Positions 8,846 through 19,249 are shown, counted from the first letter of the stretch. The stretch is DNA of 64,000 nt from Bacteroidota bacterium (GCA_020160935.1 JAIUPL010000002.1:310001-374000); one strand, 5' to 3'. The notes: generated by a model not told the origin, from the sequence alone. Numbers and translations: made by a program.

Positions 8846-9814
8846 ATGCAACATACCCTCCGCGAACTGCTGGAACAAAACCTGATTGAAAACCAGGATG
8901 CCGAGCGCATTCAGTCCCTCGAACAACAAAGCCCCTTTTCGCTGCACTGGGAACTCAAAACCCTGCTCTATTTGGGCGTCATTCTCCTCAATATCGGGCT
9001 GGGCTACCTGATTTATCAAAATATCAACCATATCGGCCATGTGGCGCTGATCACCCTGATTGGGGGTGTTTGCGCGTTTTGCATGGCCTATGCCATACGG
9101 CACCGGCAGCCTTTTAGCCGGAGTGAAACGGAAAGTCCGACACCTTACTACGATTATATTTTGCTGCTTGGGTGCCTGCTGTTTCTGGTATTGGAAGGTT
9201 ATGTGCAGTATCAATACAACCTGTTTGGTACGCGTTACGGACTCGCTACTTTTATTCCCATGGTGTTGTTTTTCGGGCTGGCGTACTGGCTCGACAACAG
9301 GGGCGTATTGTCGCTGGGCATCACTGCATTGGCTTCCTGGGTAGGTATCACCGTCGCCCCGCAGGAAATATTGAGTAAAAACGATTTCAGCAGTGGCGCC
9401 ATCGTGTACACAGGGGTAGCATTGGGCGCATTTCTGAGCATCGTACCATTTCTGAGCGAGCGCCTGAACTTTAAGAAGCACTTTTCACTGACCTACCTCA
9501 ATTTCGGGGTGCACATCGGCATGATCTCCTGCCTGGCTGGCATGATGGGGCTCGATCGGGAAATTGTGTTCTTTCCGCTGCTGTGTGTGGCAGTTGGGTT
9601 CTTTTTGTGGTATGCCCGTACGCGAGGCTCGTTTTATTTCCTGACTGTGGCTGTGGTGTACGGGTATATCGGGTTTACATACCTGCTGGTAAATCATACG
9701 GCTTCCTGGCATTTCGACTTCATGTTTTACCTGCTCTACTTTTTCCTGTCGTGTGCAGGCGTCATTTATTTCCTGATCCACTACAAACGTTTCATCAAAA
9801 ACAAACAGTCATGA
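8846..9814 (+). CDS. DUF2157-like polytopic membrane protein
   Basis: A 322-residue protein. The N-terminal about 45 residues are soluble (TLRELLEQNLIENQDAERIQ), then about eight hydrophobic segments run to the C-terminus (LKTLLYLGVILLNIGLGYLI, YILLLGCLLFLVLEG, FIPMVLFFGLAYWL and others). This layout, a short helical head followed by a membrane bundle, is that of DUF2157-type proteins of unknown role. It is translationally coupled to the next gene: its TGA overlaps the next ATG (ATGA at 9811-9814). The pair probably forms one membrane complex. The start is chosen from the promoter at 8795-8827. Confidence 0.75.
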   Translation: MQHTLRELLEQNLIENQDAERIQSLEQQSPFSLHWELKTLLYLGVILLNIGLGYLIYQNINHIGHVALITLIGGVCAFCMAYAIRHRQPFSRSETESPTPYYDYILLLGCLLFLVLEGYVQYQYNLFGTRYGLATFIPMVLFFGLAYWLDNRGVLSLGITALASWVGITVAPQEILSKNDFSSGAIVYTGVALGAFLSIVPFLSERLNFKKHFSLTYLNFGVHIGMISCLAGMMGLDREIVFFPLLCVAVGFFLWYARTRGSFYFLTVAVVYGYIGFTYLLVNHTASWHFDFMFYLLYFFLSCAGVIYFLIHYKRFIKNKQS

Positions 9815-10965
9815 CAGCATACAATCCGCAATGGCTCGATGCCTTGCGCATCCGTGAAATGGTGGCTGCATGGCGCCGGAACGAATGGCTGGGCGAGGAC
9901 AAATGGAAAAACATTCAGGCGCATTACCCCGAGTCGTTTTATTCACCCAATTTATTCGTACGCATTGGCCTTGCCTTTTTCAGCCTGATACTGCTTTCGG
10001 CGGCCATGGGTTTGCTGGGGCTTTTTTTTGACCCCGATTCTGAAACAGCCTTTGCCGGGTTTTGCCTGTTTGTAGGTGTCCTGGCCTTGCTTTTCCTGGA
10101 GTTTTGGGCCATCCGATCGGCCAGGCATTACGGCAGCGGCGTAGACGATATGCTGCTGTATTTTGCCATAGGGAGCATCATTGCCGGACTGTGTATGCCC
10201 ATGCCGTATCAGACGGACGAGGTGGTGTATTACAGCGTGGCATTTCCATTTCTTGTGCTTGGGAGTGTTCGTTATCTGGATCGGGTATTAAGCGCAGCAG
10301 CCTTCCTCTGCGGCCTGCTGATATGCTTGAAAATAGCGATGCAGGTACCTAACCTCGCGATTTACCTGCTTCCGCTGACAGGTATACTGTTTTCGGTGGC
10401 GATCTACCTGTTCGCACGCGAAGGCCAGCGTCGGTACAACTGGCGTTTTTGGCATCGTCAACTGGCATTGCTGGAGTGGATGTCCATTGTAACCCTCTAC
10501 CTGAGCATCAATTACTGGGTGGTGCAACTGTTCGCATTCGAGGCACTTCAAATAGAAAACATCCCCCTGCCCTGGTTTTTTTGGGTGCTTACGTTTGTTT
10601 TGCCGATCGCTTACATCTGGGCGGGTGTGCAGCAAAAAGATCGCCTGATGCTCGATACAGGTCTGGGTGCTGCTGCAGGTGCTGTTTTTACCTTCCGCTA
10701 TTTCTTTCATGTGCTGCCCTGGGCCTGGGCGGCGGTTATCGCCGGTGCGGTGTTGTTTGTGGGTGCATATTTCAGCATTCGTTATCTGCGCAGCCACAAA
10801 GGCCCGTACACATATGCCAGTGAAGGAGACAAGATATGGTTGCAGGAATTGGAAGAACAATTGATAGAACAGACCATTGCCAGCCAGAACCCGCCGGTTC
10901 CGGTGAAAAAAGATGGTTTCGGAGGCGGGCAATTTGGAGGAGGAGGAGCAGAAGGAAATTTTTGA
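9811..10965 (+). CDS. Polytopic membrane protein, partner of the preceding gene
   Basis: A 384-residue protein with a soluble N-terminus (WLDALRIREMVAAWRRNEWL) and about nine to ten hydrophobic segments. It ends in a glycine-rich tail (GGGQFGGGGAEGNF), which occurs in several Bacteroidota membrane proteins of unknown function. The ATG overlaps the stop of the preceding membrane protein, indicating coupled translation, and the two resemble each other in layout (DUF2157/DUF4401-like). An upstream in-frame extension exists inside the previous gene but is not needed. No function is known. Confidence 0.75.
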   Translation: MTAYNPQWLDALRIREMVAAWRRNEWLGEDKWKNIQAHYPESFYSPNLFVRIGLAFFSLILLSAAMGLLGLFFDPDSETAFAGFCLFVGVLALLFLEFWAIRSARHYGSGVDDMLLYFAIGSIIAGLCMPMPYQTDEVVYYSVAFPFLVLGSVRYLDRVLSAAAFLCGLLICLKIAMQVPNLAIYLLPLTGILFSVAIYLFAREGQRRYNWRFWHRQLALLEWMSIVTLYLSINYWVVQLFAFEALQIENIPLPWFFWVLTFVLPIAYIWAGVQQKDRLMLDTGLGAAAGAVFTFRYFFHVLPWAWAAVIAGAVLFVGAYFSIRYLRSHKGPYTYASEGDKIWLQELEEQLIEQTIASQNPPVPVKKDGFGGGQFGGGGAEGNF

Positions 10966-10966
10966 C

Positions 10967-10998
10967 CTTGAAATAATCCGGCATACCCTTTACATTCG
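10967..10998 (+). promoter_or_regulatory. Promoter of tRNA-Gly
   Basis: CTTG at 10967-10970 and TACATTCG at 10991-10998, 20 bp apart, end 11 bases before the mature tRNA start. Confidence 0.5.
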
Positions 10999-11009
10999 CC
11001 CTTCATTCC

Positions 11010-11084
11010 GCGGGATTAGCTCAGGGGTAGAGCACAACTTTCCCAAAGTTGGGGCCGTGGGTTCGATTCCCATATCCCGCTCCA
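11010..11084 (+). tRNA. tRNA-Gly (anticodon CCC)
   Basis: The acceptor stem GCGGGAT/ATCCCGC, D-arm, anticodon stem CAACT/AGTTG with loop TTCCCAA (anticodon CCC), and T-arm GTGGG-TTCGATT-CCCAT all fold as a cloverleaf. CCA is encoded (11082-11084). Confidence 0.97.
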
Positions 11085-11090
11085 GGCAAT

Positions 11091-11133
11091 AAAAAAACGG
11101 ACTGCACCGGAAACCCGGCACAGCCCGTTTTTT
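11091..11133. terminator. Bidirectional terminator between tRNA-Gly and the giant secreted protein gene
   Basis: An A-run, a hairpin (ACGG, CTG and CCGG blocks paired with CCGG, CAG and CCGT) and a T-run are arranged so that either strand ends in T residues. It serves two converging transcripts. Confidence 0.75.
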
Positions 11134-11154
11134 ATTATTTCCACAAATTCTCTC

Positions 11155-14100
11155 CTAACGAATAATCACTACTGGCACCGTCTCGCGCAGGGAAGCCGAT
11201 TGAATACGGATGAAGAACATGCCGTTTCCAAATTGCTTGCCTTCCCATTGGAGGCGATTTTCGCCCGACATTTTACCGTCGAACAGGGTAGTGACAATTT
11301 TGCCGCTCACATCGCTCACCAGCACCTGTACGGATTCTTCCGTAGCCAGGGTAATATCGATATTCACCATATCCGTAGACGGATTCGGGAAGCAATTTAC
11401 CTGACCGCCCGTAGTAACATCAGATGTTCTTTCCTGTGTAGCAGGACGCTGTGGCGTGTTGGTGCAACCGAAGAAATATGCGCTACCCTGGTCGAGTGCC
11501 GCGCCCACATCATCTTTGTATGCGCCAATTACGATGGAGTTGCCACCGATGGCCACCGAATGGCCAAAGTTGTCATTGGCTGCCACTGAAGCACCGGTAA
11601 GTTTGTTTACCTGAGCCCAACCGCTGCCTTCCGTGAAGACGTAAGCAGAACCGGAGTTGGTGCCCATATCGTCGTCAAACTGCGAACCTATCAGTGCAAT
11701 GCCTGCTTCGATAGATACACTGGAACCGAACTGGTCGGACGGGGCTGCATCAGAAGGAACCAGTTTGGCTACTTCCGGCCAGGAAGCGCCGCTGCCCTGG
11801 AAGATGTAAGCCGAACCGGCATTGTTGATCATGCTGTAGTCGTCGAGGTAAGAGCCTACAATAACCTGATTGCCGCTGATGGCTACGCTGGAACCGAAGT
11901 AGTCGCCTGCGCTGGCATCGGAAGCCGTCAGTTTGGTGGCTTGTCCCCAGTTGTTCGTACCTCCCTGATCTTTGGAGAAGATGTATGCAGCACCGCAGTT
12001 GACACCAAAATCGTCATCATAACGGGAGCCTACAACGGCGTTGTTGCCGTCGAGCGCTACACTGATACCAAAGTTGTCGTTTGTGCCGCCATCGGAAGCA
12101 ATTCTTTTTACTTCACCGCCCCATGAAGTGGCAGCGCTGTAAATGTACACAGAGCCTTGGTCGACTTTGGTTTCCACATCGTCCAGATCGGCGCCTACGA
12201 TCGCATGGGTACCGGTAATGTCTACAGAAATACCGTAGTCATCATTCGCAGCGCCATCGCTGGCCAGAAGTTTTTTCGTCAAAGTCCAGGTAGCACCTGA
12301 ACCAGAGAAAATAAATGCTGCACCTTTTCCGGCGTATTTGTTGGCGCCTACGATCACCAGACCTCCATCGATAGCAACGCTTTGGCCAAAGAGGTCGTCT
12401 GCATCACCGTCGGGTACTACAAGTTTAGCAACCTGTGTCCAGTTGCCAAATACGTCTTTTTCCAGAATGTAGGCTGCACCGCTGTTGGTACCTTTACCAT
12501 TGTCGTCGTATGGAGCGCCAATGATAGCACGGCTTCCGTCTACGTCTACACTGTTTCCGTACCAGTCGCCTGCAGCGCCGTCTGTAGCAAGTTCGATACC
12601 GAGTGCATCGGTACAAGCCTGACTGCCACCGCCATTGTTTACGTTTACAGATACATTTTGCTGGCATTCAGTCGGATTGCCGCTACCGTCAGTTACTACC
12701 CAGGTAACCACTTCTCCATCGCCGAACAGCAGTTCGGGCGTACCCTGAGCCAACAGGACAGACGAAACCGAGCAGTTGTCGGAAGCCAATGGTGCTTCCA
12801 GGTTGATGCTCAATGCAAATTCTTCGCCTGGTTCGGCATCGATCGTCACATCCGGGCAGGAAACAAAGGTTGGAGGCGTTACGTCAGACACCACAACCGT
12901 TTTGGTGCAGGAATTGGGGCCTACCGTATTGCTGGCAGTAAATGTAACAATAGTAGTACCGAGCGGGAATGGGCCATTGTTGCTGGCTGTAACCACCCTC
13001 GAACCACAGTTATCGCTGGCAGTAACACCAAAATTGCTTACTACACCCTGGCAACTTGCATTGGCATTTACCGCAATGCTGCCGCCGCAGCCGGCGAACG
13101 TTGGTACAGCCGTTGGCGTACATGGGCCGCTGTTGCAGGTTACACTTACCGTACGTACGCAAGTGGCGGAATTGCTGCCTACCGTAGCCGTGAAAGTAAC
13201 CGTTTGATTGCCCGAAACACTTACGTTGAAGGACTGGTTGGCCAGCGAAAGCGGGTTGCCACAGTTATCCGTAGCGCTCAGTCCCAGTTGTGCAGCCGTT
13301 ACAGTCACCGTCGTTGGGCAGTTGGCGTTCGGAAGTACGAACGGCGTAGGGCTGCCACAGTTGCTGCCGCCCGTGAAGGACGGAGTGGTGGGGGTGCACG
13401 AAGTCGGATTAGGCGTTACAACGATCGTTTGCGAACAAGTAGTAGTACTCACACCATCTGATACTTGCCAGTAAATAAATGATGTGCCTACCGGATACTG
13501 TGGTAACACCGGCGGGTTGGCAATGATGCTACCTAACGAAACGCTTGCGCAGTTGTCGGAAACGTTGATAAATGCCTGAGGAATAAATGTTGGTGCACTC
13601 GACGGTATAAAGTTGTTGCCTGGCACATCCACTTGTACGGTAAATGTACCGCAGGTGAGTGTTGGCGGCGTCTGATCCTGAATGGTTACATTCGAACTGC
13701 AAACGGCTGTATTACCAGAAGCATCTGTTGCTTGCCAGAAAACCACAAAAGTTCCTGACAGTAAAGATGGCAATGATGGTGACAGAAGTGCCAATTGCGG
13801 TGTTCCGCAGTTGTCGGATACTGTCGGCGTATTCAGCATGCTTTGTGTCACATTGGCGTTGCAACCGCTGTTGGCTGCAATAACCTGTGTTGCCGGGCAA
13901 GTGATGACGGGCGCTGTGTTTTCACGTACATCGATGGTGAAGGTACAACTGCTGCTGTTGCCTGCGTTATCGTTGGCAACATAACGCAGGGTTGTAACAC
14001 CTACCGGGAACACGCCATTGCGTGCTACAGACGTCCCGTTCAAAGTTGGTGCAGGTGTACCGGTCGTGCTCACTAAAACCGGCGCATTCATGGTCACAGG

Positions 14101-17100
14101 AGTCGAACAATCAGTGACCAGGGTTGGGTCTGCCCAATTGGCAGCCGGGCCGCTGCAACCGGAGGTCAGAACGATGATCTGGTTGCTTGGGCAACTAAAT
14201 GCCGGGCCCGTCAGGTCGCGCACTTGCACTGAAAAAGAACAAGTACCTCTGTTGGTGGCAGCATCCGAAGCACTGTAAGTAATAACAGTAGTACCCAGTG
14301 GCAAAGTAACTGAAGGAACCAGGGCTGTTGTAGCCGTAACCAATGCGCCTGCAGTGCTGTAATAAACAGGCAATGCGTTGTTGCAACCGTAATCTGAAAC
14401 AGTTGGAACCGGCAAATTGTAGGTATTGTTGCAATTAGGATAATCTGTTGCTGTCAATACCACCGGTGATGTCGGGCAGTTGCTCAGTACCGGTGCATCA
14501 TCGTCAATAACAGTTACGGTAAATCCGCAAGGCGTACCAATGTTGGCAGTAATAGCCGGGCCGTCTTTTGCCGTAAAGTTAACCTGCGTGACACCTACCG
14601 GGAAATAGCCGCCGGCATTGCTGTTGAGCAGGGTAGCAGTATTGGGCGTCGACATATTGCCGGGCGAGGCAGCACGTGAAATAACGATGCCTGCATTGTT
14701 GCAGTTATCTGTCCAGATCGGTGCACTCCAGGTTACATTGGCGCCGCAGTTGGCGGCAACATCGCTGTTAACTGTGATATTGGCCGGGCAACTGCCTGCT
14801 TGCAGCGTTGGGCCAGTCTGGTCTGTTACCTGAATGTTGAACGTACAAGTGGCAGTGTTGCCGGAAGCATCTGTAGCAACTGCACGCAAGGTGTGCGTAC
14901 CCAGGGGGAACGTCGAGAGGCCAATGGTAAGGGCCGTATTGTTGGATGCCAGCCTGTAGGTTACTGTGCCCGGATCGCAGGGTGCAACAGCCGAGCTCGT
15001 AGCACCCGGGTTGCCGAGTGTATACAGGCAGTTGGAACCGGCCGCTACTACTACCGGCGATACAGGGCAGGATACGCTTGGAGGAACCGTATTGGTCACT
15101 TTAACAGTAAAGGAGCAAGAGGCTGAATTGGCAGGTGAAGCAGCATCGCTGGCGTAATAAGTTACAGTTGTAATGCCTTCGTTGAAGACTGCTGATACAG
15201 GCATGCCGGCAGTTCCTGCTACACTGGATGTAGAGGTGTTGCCACCTGTCAATGTCGCTGTCGGGGTATATACTAAAGTACAGTTATCCGTTGCAGTAGG
15301 AACCGTCCAGGTAACTGTTTTGGTACATCCATTCATATCCGCAGGAACGGTCTGATTTTGCGGGCAGGTAATGCCGAATGTAGGCGCCTGAGCATCTACT
15401 ACCGTAATGGTGTAACTGCAGGTAGCAGAGTTGGCACTGGCATCTGTGGCCCTGAAGAAAAATGAATGCGCACCCAATGGCAGCATCGACAAAGCCAAAG
15501 GAGGTTGTTCCATCGCTGGTGATGCCGTCGCAAAAGTACCATCCGTTGTACGGACTACTGATAAGCCCGGGCAATTATCCGTAGCATTCGGTAGTGTCAG
15601 GTTGATCGTTGCCGACGTGCAAGAGTTGGGAGCCGTAGGAATCGTTATCGAAACCGGGCAGGTAAGTGATGGCGGTTGTATGTCGGTGACATTTACAATG
15701 AATGTCCAGTAAGTAGTCGTGTTACTTCCGGCATCTGTTGCCCAGAAATAAACCGTTGATGAACCAACCGGGAAAGTATAACCCGAAGGATGGCTGGAAG
15801 TAAGGCTTACATTGCCGCCACAGTTATCGGTAGCCGTTACGTCTGGCGCCAGCCAGGAGAACGCGGCGCCGCAAACACCCTGGGTAGAGTTGAGGGAAAC
15901 CGTACTGCCGTTTGCAATAACAGGATTTCCGATGGTCGTAGATCGTGGGCCTGTATTCACCGTAACCGAAGGTGGGATACCGTCGGTCACCGTCACCGTG
16001 AAGTTGCAATAGCCAGTGTTGCCGCCGGCATCTTGCGCAGCATACGACACAGTCGTTATACCGACCGGGAAAAAGGATGTTGGCGAATGGCTGCTGTTCA
16101 TACTGACAATGGCTTCGCAGTCATTAGGTGTTGGGATGGTCCACAGGTTGCCAATATATCCGCAGTTGGGAGCACCCTGGTTTTCCATCAAGGGGCCGAT
16201 GTCGGTCGGACAGTTGGTCCAGGTCGGTGCCGTATTCGACACCACATTAAACACCTGCGTCTGGGTGCTCGTGTTACCATGCGAGTCTGTGTACGTCCAG
16301 GTGACCGTCGTTTGGCCCAACATGGCCGCCAGCGAGCCTGGAGAGGCAACGCCATTTACAGCGGTTGTGGGGCATGCATCTGTGGCCGTCGGGATATAAC
16401 TGGCAGGGAAGTTGGCCACCGAGCAAATGTCGATGGATTGAGCCGGCAGTGAAGCAACATTGGGCACGGGGGGCGTTTTGTCTACTACCGTAATAGTGGA
16501 CGAACAGGTAGCGGTGTTCATCGCCTCATCAGTAGCCGTCAGTACCAAACTAGTGGGGGGCATACCAACTGTGTATTCCGCAGCACCGTTCGACATAGCC
16601 GTATTGTCAGCATCCGCACAAGTGAAACTCAAAATACCGGTGCCTGTCACAGTAAATTCAAGTTCATTGATACAGGTAAAAGTCGTGCTTACAAACAGGT
16701 CTTCATAGTCTACCTGGCTAGGATCCACCGTTACTGTACCATTGGCATTCAGATTTACCACATACGTCGGTGCACATGTAATAACACGGGCAGTCAGTGG
16801 TGCATCATTGCGATAATATACAAAAGTACCAGGGTTTCTACCTGAAAAACAATCCAGGTCGCCGTCGCCGTCAATATCTACAAAGGTTGGCGAGGAGTAG
16901 TCGGTGCCGCTGGCACTGATGTCTTTCGGATTGGGCGTTCCTCCATTGTCAAGCGGAGAAGAAGAGGAGCCGGAGCCGAAGTGTGTGAAACTGCTGCCAT
17001 TGTTGCGGAAGTAGCGAAACACACCACTGGCCACACCTACATAAATATCCAGGTCGCCGTCGTTGCCAAAATCAGCAGCAGTCAAACATGCATTGCTGGT

Positions 17101-17865
17101 GATATCGCCATTGGCGCCTACGCCACCCAAAAGTGCATTGCTCAAAGGGTTGCTGCCGCCGGTCAGTTCATTAAAAACCGGGTTGTAGTCACTATCTTCA
17201 TTTCTATAATATCTGATAGAGTTCGTACCGTTACTACGGCCTACAAAACAGTCGTAGTCGCCGTCAAAGTCAAAGTCCAGGAAAACGGGAGAGGCATTGG
17301 CCCCAACATCTTCGCCGTCGAACGGATTACCGTCAAAAAACACTGAGTTCGGACCTGTCTGCTCCACAAAGTTGGGCGTAAAAACATCACCTTCATTTTT
17401 ATAGGCAGTAATGGTGCCATCACCGGTACCTACAAAGCAATCCAGGTCACCATCCGCATCGATGTCGACGAATGCAGGTTTGGCATTGCTGCTTACGGTA
17501 AATCCGTCCATCGGATTACCGCTACCTGTGGTGGCAATAAAGTTGGGTACACTCGCTGTGCCTTTATTGAGAAAGAACAGGATTTCACCTGCCTGAGTGC
17601 CCACAAACAGGTCTTTGTCGCAGTCGTTGTCGATGTCCACAAAAACCGGAACGGAACGGCTGCCAACGTCTATCCCGTTGAGTGGGTTAGAGGTAGTCAA
17701 CTGTTGGTTGAATGGCTGGGCCACCAGATTACCAATAAAAAAGAACAGGAGAACAACGAGCAAAAAAGGAAGAATATGCTCATTCGTGGTTGGGCCGACA
17801 TGTCGGGACATACATATACTGCCAACCCGCGTGTTGCCACGCTTGGGATTTGTAAACTTTTCCAT
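11155..17865 (-). CDS. Giant secreted protein: VCBS repeats, about 14 HYR modules, seven FG-GAP repeats, type IX secretion tail
   Basis: About 2236 residues from ATG 17863-17865 (MEKFTNPKRG). The N-terminal region carries a hydrophobic signal (PFLLVVLLFFFIGNLVAQ) after an unusually long polar stretch. Five VCBS/FG-GAP-like repeats with calcium-binding motifs follow (FVDIDADGDLDCFVG and similar). Next come about 14 hyalin-type (HYR) immunoglobulin-like modules (PPSLTCPVSI, APVITCPATQ, WQATDASGNTAVC). Seven integrin-alpha-type FG-GAP repeats come next (DDLFGQSVAI, DNFGISVAL, DQFGSSVSI), enough for one seven-bladed propeller. The end is a Por_Sec_tail sorting domain (CFPNPSTDMVNI ... GMFFIRIQ). 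It should be exported by the Sec and type IX systems and fixed to or released from the surface; adhesion is the likely role. Confidence 0.92.
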   Translation of the reverse strand: MEKFTNPKRGNTRVGSICMSRHVGPTTNEHILPFLLVVLLFFFIGNLVAQPFNQQLTTSNPLNGIDVGSRSVPVFVDIDNDCDKDLFVGTQAGEILFFLNKGTASVPNFIATTGSGNPMDGFTVSSNAKPAFVDIDADGDLDCFVGTGDGTITAYKNEGDVFTPNFVEQTGPNSVFFDGNPFDGEDVGANASPVFLDFDFDGDYDCFVGRSNGTNSIRYYRNEDSDYNPVFNELTGGSNPLSNALLGGVGANGDITSNACLTAADFGNDGDLDIYVGVASGVFRYFRNNGSSFTHFGSGSSSSPLDNGGTPNPKDISASGTDYSSPTFVDIDGDGDLDCFSGRNPGTFVYYRNDAPLTARVITCAPTYVVNLNANGTVTVDPSQVDYEDLFVSTTFTCINELEFTVTGTGILSFTCADADNTAMSNGAAEYTVGMPPTSLVLTATDEAMNTATCSSTITVVDKTPPVPNVASLPAQSIDICSVANFPASYIPTATDACPTTAVNGVASPGSLAAMLGQTTVTWTYTDSHGNTSTQTQVFNVVSNTAPTWTNCPTDIGPLMENQGAPNCGYIGNLWTIPTPNDCEAIVSMNSSHSPTSFFPVGITTVSYAAQDAGGNTGYCNFTVTVTDGIPPSVTVNTGPRSTTIGNPVIANGSTVSLNSTQGVCGAAFSWLAPDVTATDNCGGNVSLTSSHPSGYTFPVGSSTVYFWATDAGSNTTTYWTFIVNVTDIQPPSLTCPVSITIPTAPNSCTSATINLTLPNATDNCPGLSVVRTTDGTFATASPAMEQPPLALSMLPLGAHSFFFRATDASANSATCSYTITVVDAQAPTFGITCPQNQTVPADMNGCTKTVTWTVPTATDNCTLVYTPTATLTGGNTSTSSVAGTAGMPVSAVFNEGITTVTYYASDAASPANSASCSFTVKVTNTVPPSVSCPVSPVVVAAGSNCLYTLGNPGATSSAVAPCDPGTVTYRLASNNTALTIGLSTFPLGTHTLRAVATDASGNTATCTFNIQVTDQTGPTLQAGSCPANITVNSDVAANCGANVTWSAPIWTDNCNNAGIVISRAASPGNMSTPNTATLLNSNAGGYFPVGVTQVNFTAKDGPAITANIGTPCGFTVTVIDDDAPVLSNCPTSPVVLTATDYPNCNNTYNLPVPTVSDYGCNNALPVYYSTAGALVTATTALVPSVTLPLGTTVITYSASDAATNRGTCSFSVQVRDLTGPAFSCPSNQIIVLTSGCSGPAANWADPTLVTDCSTPVTMNAPVLVSTTGTPAPTLNGTSVARNGVFPVGVTTLRYVANDNAGNSSSCTFTIDVRENTAPVITCPATQVIAANSGCNANVTQSMLNTPTVSDNCGTPQLALLSPSLPSLLSGTFVVFWQATDASGNTAVCSSNVTIQDQTPPTLTCGTFTVQVDVPGNNFIPSSAPTFIPQAFINVSDNCASVSLGSIIANPPVLPQYPVGTSFIYWQVSDGVSTTTCSQTIVVTPNPTSCTPTTPSFTGGSNCGSPTPFVLPNANCPTTVTVTAAQLGLSATDNCGNPLSLANQSFNVSVSGNQTVTFTATVGSNSATCVRTVSVTCNSGPCTPTAVPTFAGCGGSIAVNANASCQGVVSNFGVTASDNCGSRVVTASNNGPFPLGTTIVTFTASNTVGPNSCTKTVVVSDVTPPTFVSCPDVTIDAEPGEEFALSINLEAPLASDNCSVSSVLLAQGTPELLFGDGEVVTWVVTDGSGNPTECQQNVSVNVNNGGGSQACTDALGIELATDGAAGDWYGNSVDVDGSRAIIGAPYDDNGKGTNSGAAYILEKDVFGNWTQVAKLVVPDGDADDLFGQSVAIDGGLVIVGANKYAGKGAAFIFSGSGATWTLTKKLLASDGAANDDYGISVDITGTHAIVGADLDDVETKVDQGSVYIYSAATSWGGEVKRIASDGGTNDNFGISVALDGNNAVVGSRYDDDFGVNCGAAYIFSKDQGGTNNWGQATKLTASDASAGDYFGSSVAISGNQVIVGSYLDDYSMINNAGSAYIFQGSGASWPEVAKLVPSDAAPSDQFGSSVSIEAGIALIGSQFDDDMGTNSGSAYVFTEGSGWAQVNKLTGASVAANDNFGHSVAIGGNSIVIGAYKDDVGAALDQGSAYFFGCTNTPQRPATQERTSDVTTGGQVNCFPNPSTDMVNIDITLATEESVQVLVSDVSGKIVTTLFDGKMSGENRLQWEGKQFGNGMFFIRIQSASLRETVPVVIIR

Positions 17866-18071
17866 GAGGAGTCGTTTAGCGGTTAGAGAATCTGTTGCAG
17901 TAGATGTCGGAAACAACAGGTGCTGCCAAGGAAACGGCAGCCAGGGATGAGGATTCGGTATAGAAGATTAAATATAGGGCTCAAAAGTATGGAAAAATTC
18001 AAATGAATACCAAATTTCGGTTAATAAAATTATCATGGCCCAAACACAGCCCCAATGAAGGTGGCCGCTTC

Positions 18072-19028
18072 TTATACCCCTCGCCCGTTCCACATCATTT
18101 CCAACAATCTGTTGCCGGTTTTCCATACCTGAAAATAAGGGGTGAGCCGCCCGCCGAATGCGCGCAACAGATGCTCCATACCGGGGTCCATACTTCCTTC
18201 AAAATCGAGGCTGCAACCTTGCCTTGCGCACCATTGAATACATTCCCAAATCATGCGGTAGTTGATGTGCGCCAGTTCGGCTCCGGTGTGTTGTGCACTG
18301 CTGACCAGCGCTGCATGGTCATTGTTGTGCAGGAGGAAAAAACCGGCCACAATTTCCCTGGTCACAGCATGTCGCGCCAGCAGCAAGATTCCGTTGCCGC
18401 GTGCATGTGCGGTTTGGTACACGGTGCGCAGGTGTGAGAGTGGCAGCGGGATGGATAATTGGCGCCGCCGGTAGGTATGTTGCAACAATCGCAAATAGGC
18501 ATCGAAGTCGTCGGATACATACACGTCGAAAAGCGATTCTGATTGCCGTATTTTTTTTCGGGTCACACTTTGCAACAGGGCATCCGACTGGCGCACCTCT
18601 TCCTTATTTAATATATAGGTGTATCGGGTGGTTTGCCGGAAACCGTTCCAGAAAAAAGGCAACCAGTTTGTTACGTCCGGTCTGAAATTTTGCCTGAACA
18701 GCGCCACCGCCGGCAATTGCCCAATCAGATCCGAGTACACCTTTTTTTCAAAATGAATGTGATAGGATGGTTTCTGGCCAGCCTGATCCGGATAATGAAT
18801 CAACGGCCCGCTGTAAGTGCTCATCGGCGCTTGCAAAATAACGGACAATCCCCAACGCTTCGTACGGAAATAAGGCAACACCCCCCATACACGGCCCTGC
18901 GCATCCACAGATACAGCAGCCGACCAGTTGTCGGGCCCGCAAACAACATCGAGCCACCAGGGCTGGAAGTAAATCGGGGCATTTTCAGCCCGGCAGAATT
19001 CTTCATACAGGGTTTTGCGGCTTGTCAC
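18072..19028 (-). CDS. FemAB-like / GNAT-fold acyltransferase
   Basis: A 318-residue cytoplasmic protein. It opens with a pattern typical of FemAB-like proteins (APIYFQPWWLDVVCG). It continues through VLPYFRTKRWGLSVI to a second GNAT half with AGFFLLHNNDHAALVSSAQH, LAHINYRMIWECIQW and DFEGSMDPGMEHLLRAFGG, as in the BioF2-like acetyltransferase family. Members transfer aminoacyl or acyl groups in cell-wall, capsule or lipid synthesis; the substrate here is unknown. No ATG lies in a suitable place; GTG at 19026-19028 is the apparent start. A heptamer repeat (19051-19096) lies about 22 bp upstream of this start and shares the intergenic region with the divergent gene at 19254. Confidence 0.8.
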   Translation of the reverse strand: MTSRKTLYEEFCRAENAPIYFQPWWLDVVCGPDNWSAAVSVDAQGRVWGVLPYFRTKRWGLSVILQAPMSTYSGPLIHYPDQAGQKPSYHIHFEKKVYSDLIGQLPAVALFRQNFRPDVTNWLPFFWNGFRQTTRYTYILNKEEVRQSDALLQSVTRKKIRQSESLFDVYVSDDFDAYLRLLQHTYRRRQLSIPLPLSHLRTVYQTAHARGNGILLLARHAVTREIVAGFFLLHNNDHAALVSSAQHTGAELAHINYRMIWECIQWCARQGCSLDFEGSMDPGMEHLLRAFGGRLTPYFQVWKTGNRLLEMMWNGRGV

Positions 19029-19050
19029 GTCTTCGTACTTTTGCAGGATT

Positions 19051-19096
<46 letters not shown>

Positions 19097-19191
19097 TTCA
19101 CATCATCAGCAATCTGCCTGCTAAATGATGAATTCCTCCCTTATCAAACGAAAGTATTGTTTTTTTACCTCATAAGCCCACACTCATCATT

Positions 19192-19249
19192 CACTACTCA
19201 CTACTCACTACTCACTACTCACTACTCACTACTCACTACTCACTACTCA
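19192..19249. repeat. Heptanucleotide tandem repeat, unit cactact
   Basis: About eight perfect copies of the 7-base unit end five bases before the ATG of the membrane protein gene at 19254, occupying its leader. Confidence 0.95.

Noticed and set aside
12382-13461. Long plus-strand open frames opposite the giant secreted protein gene
   Set aside because: They are shadows of the repetitive minus-strand gene; composition is that of reversed HYR codons and no domain is recognisable.
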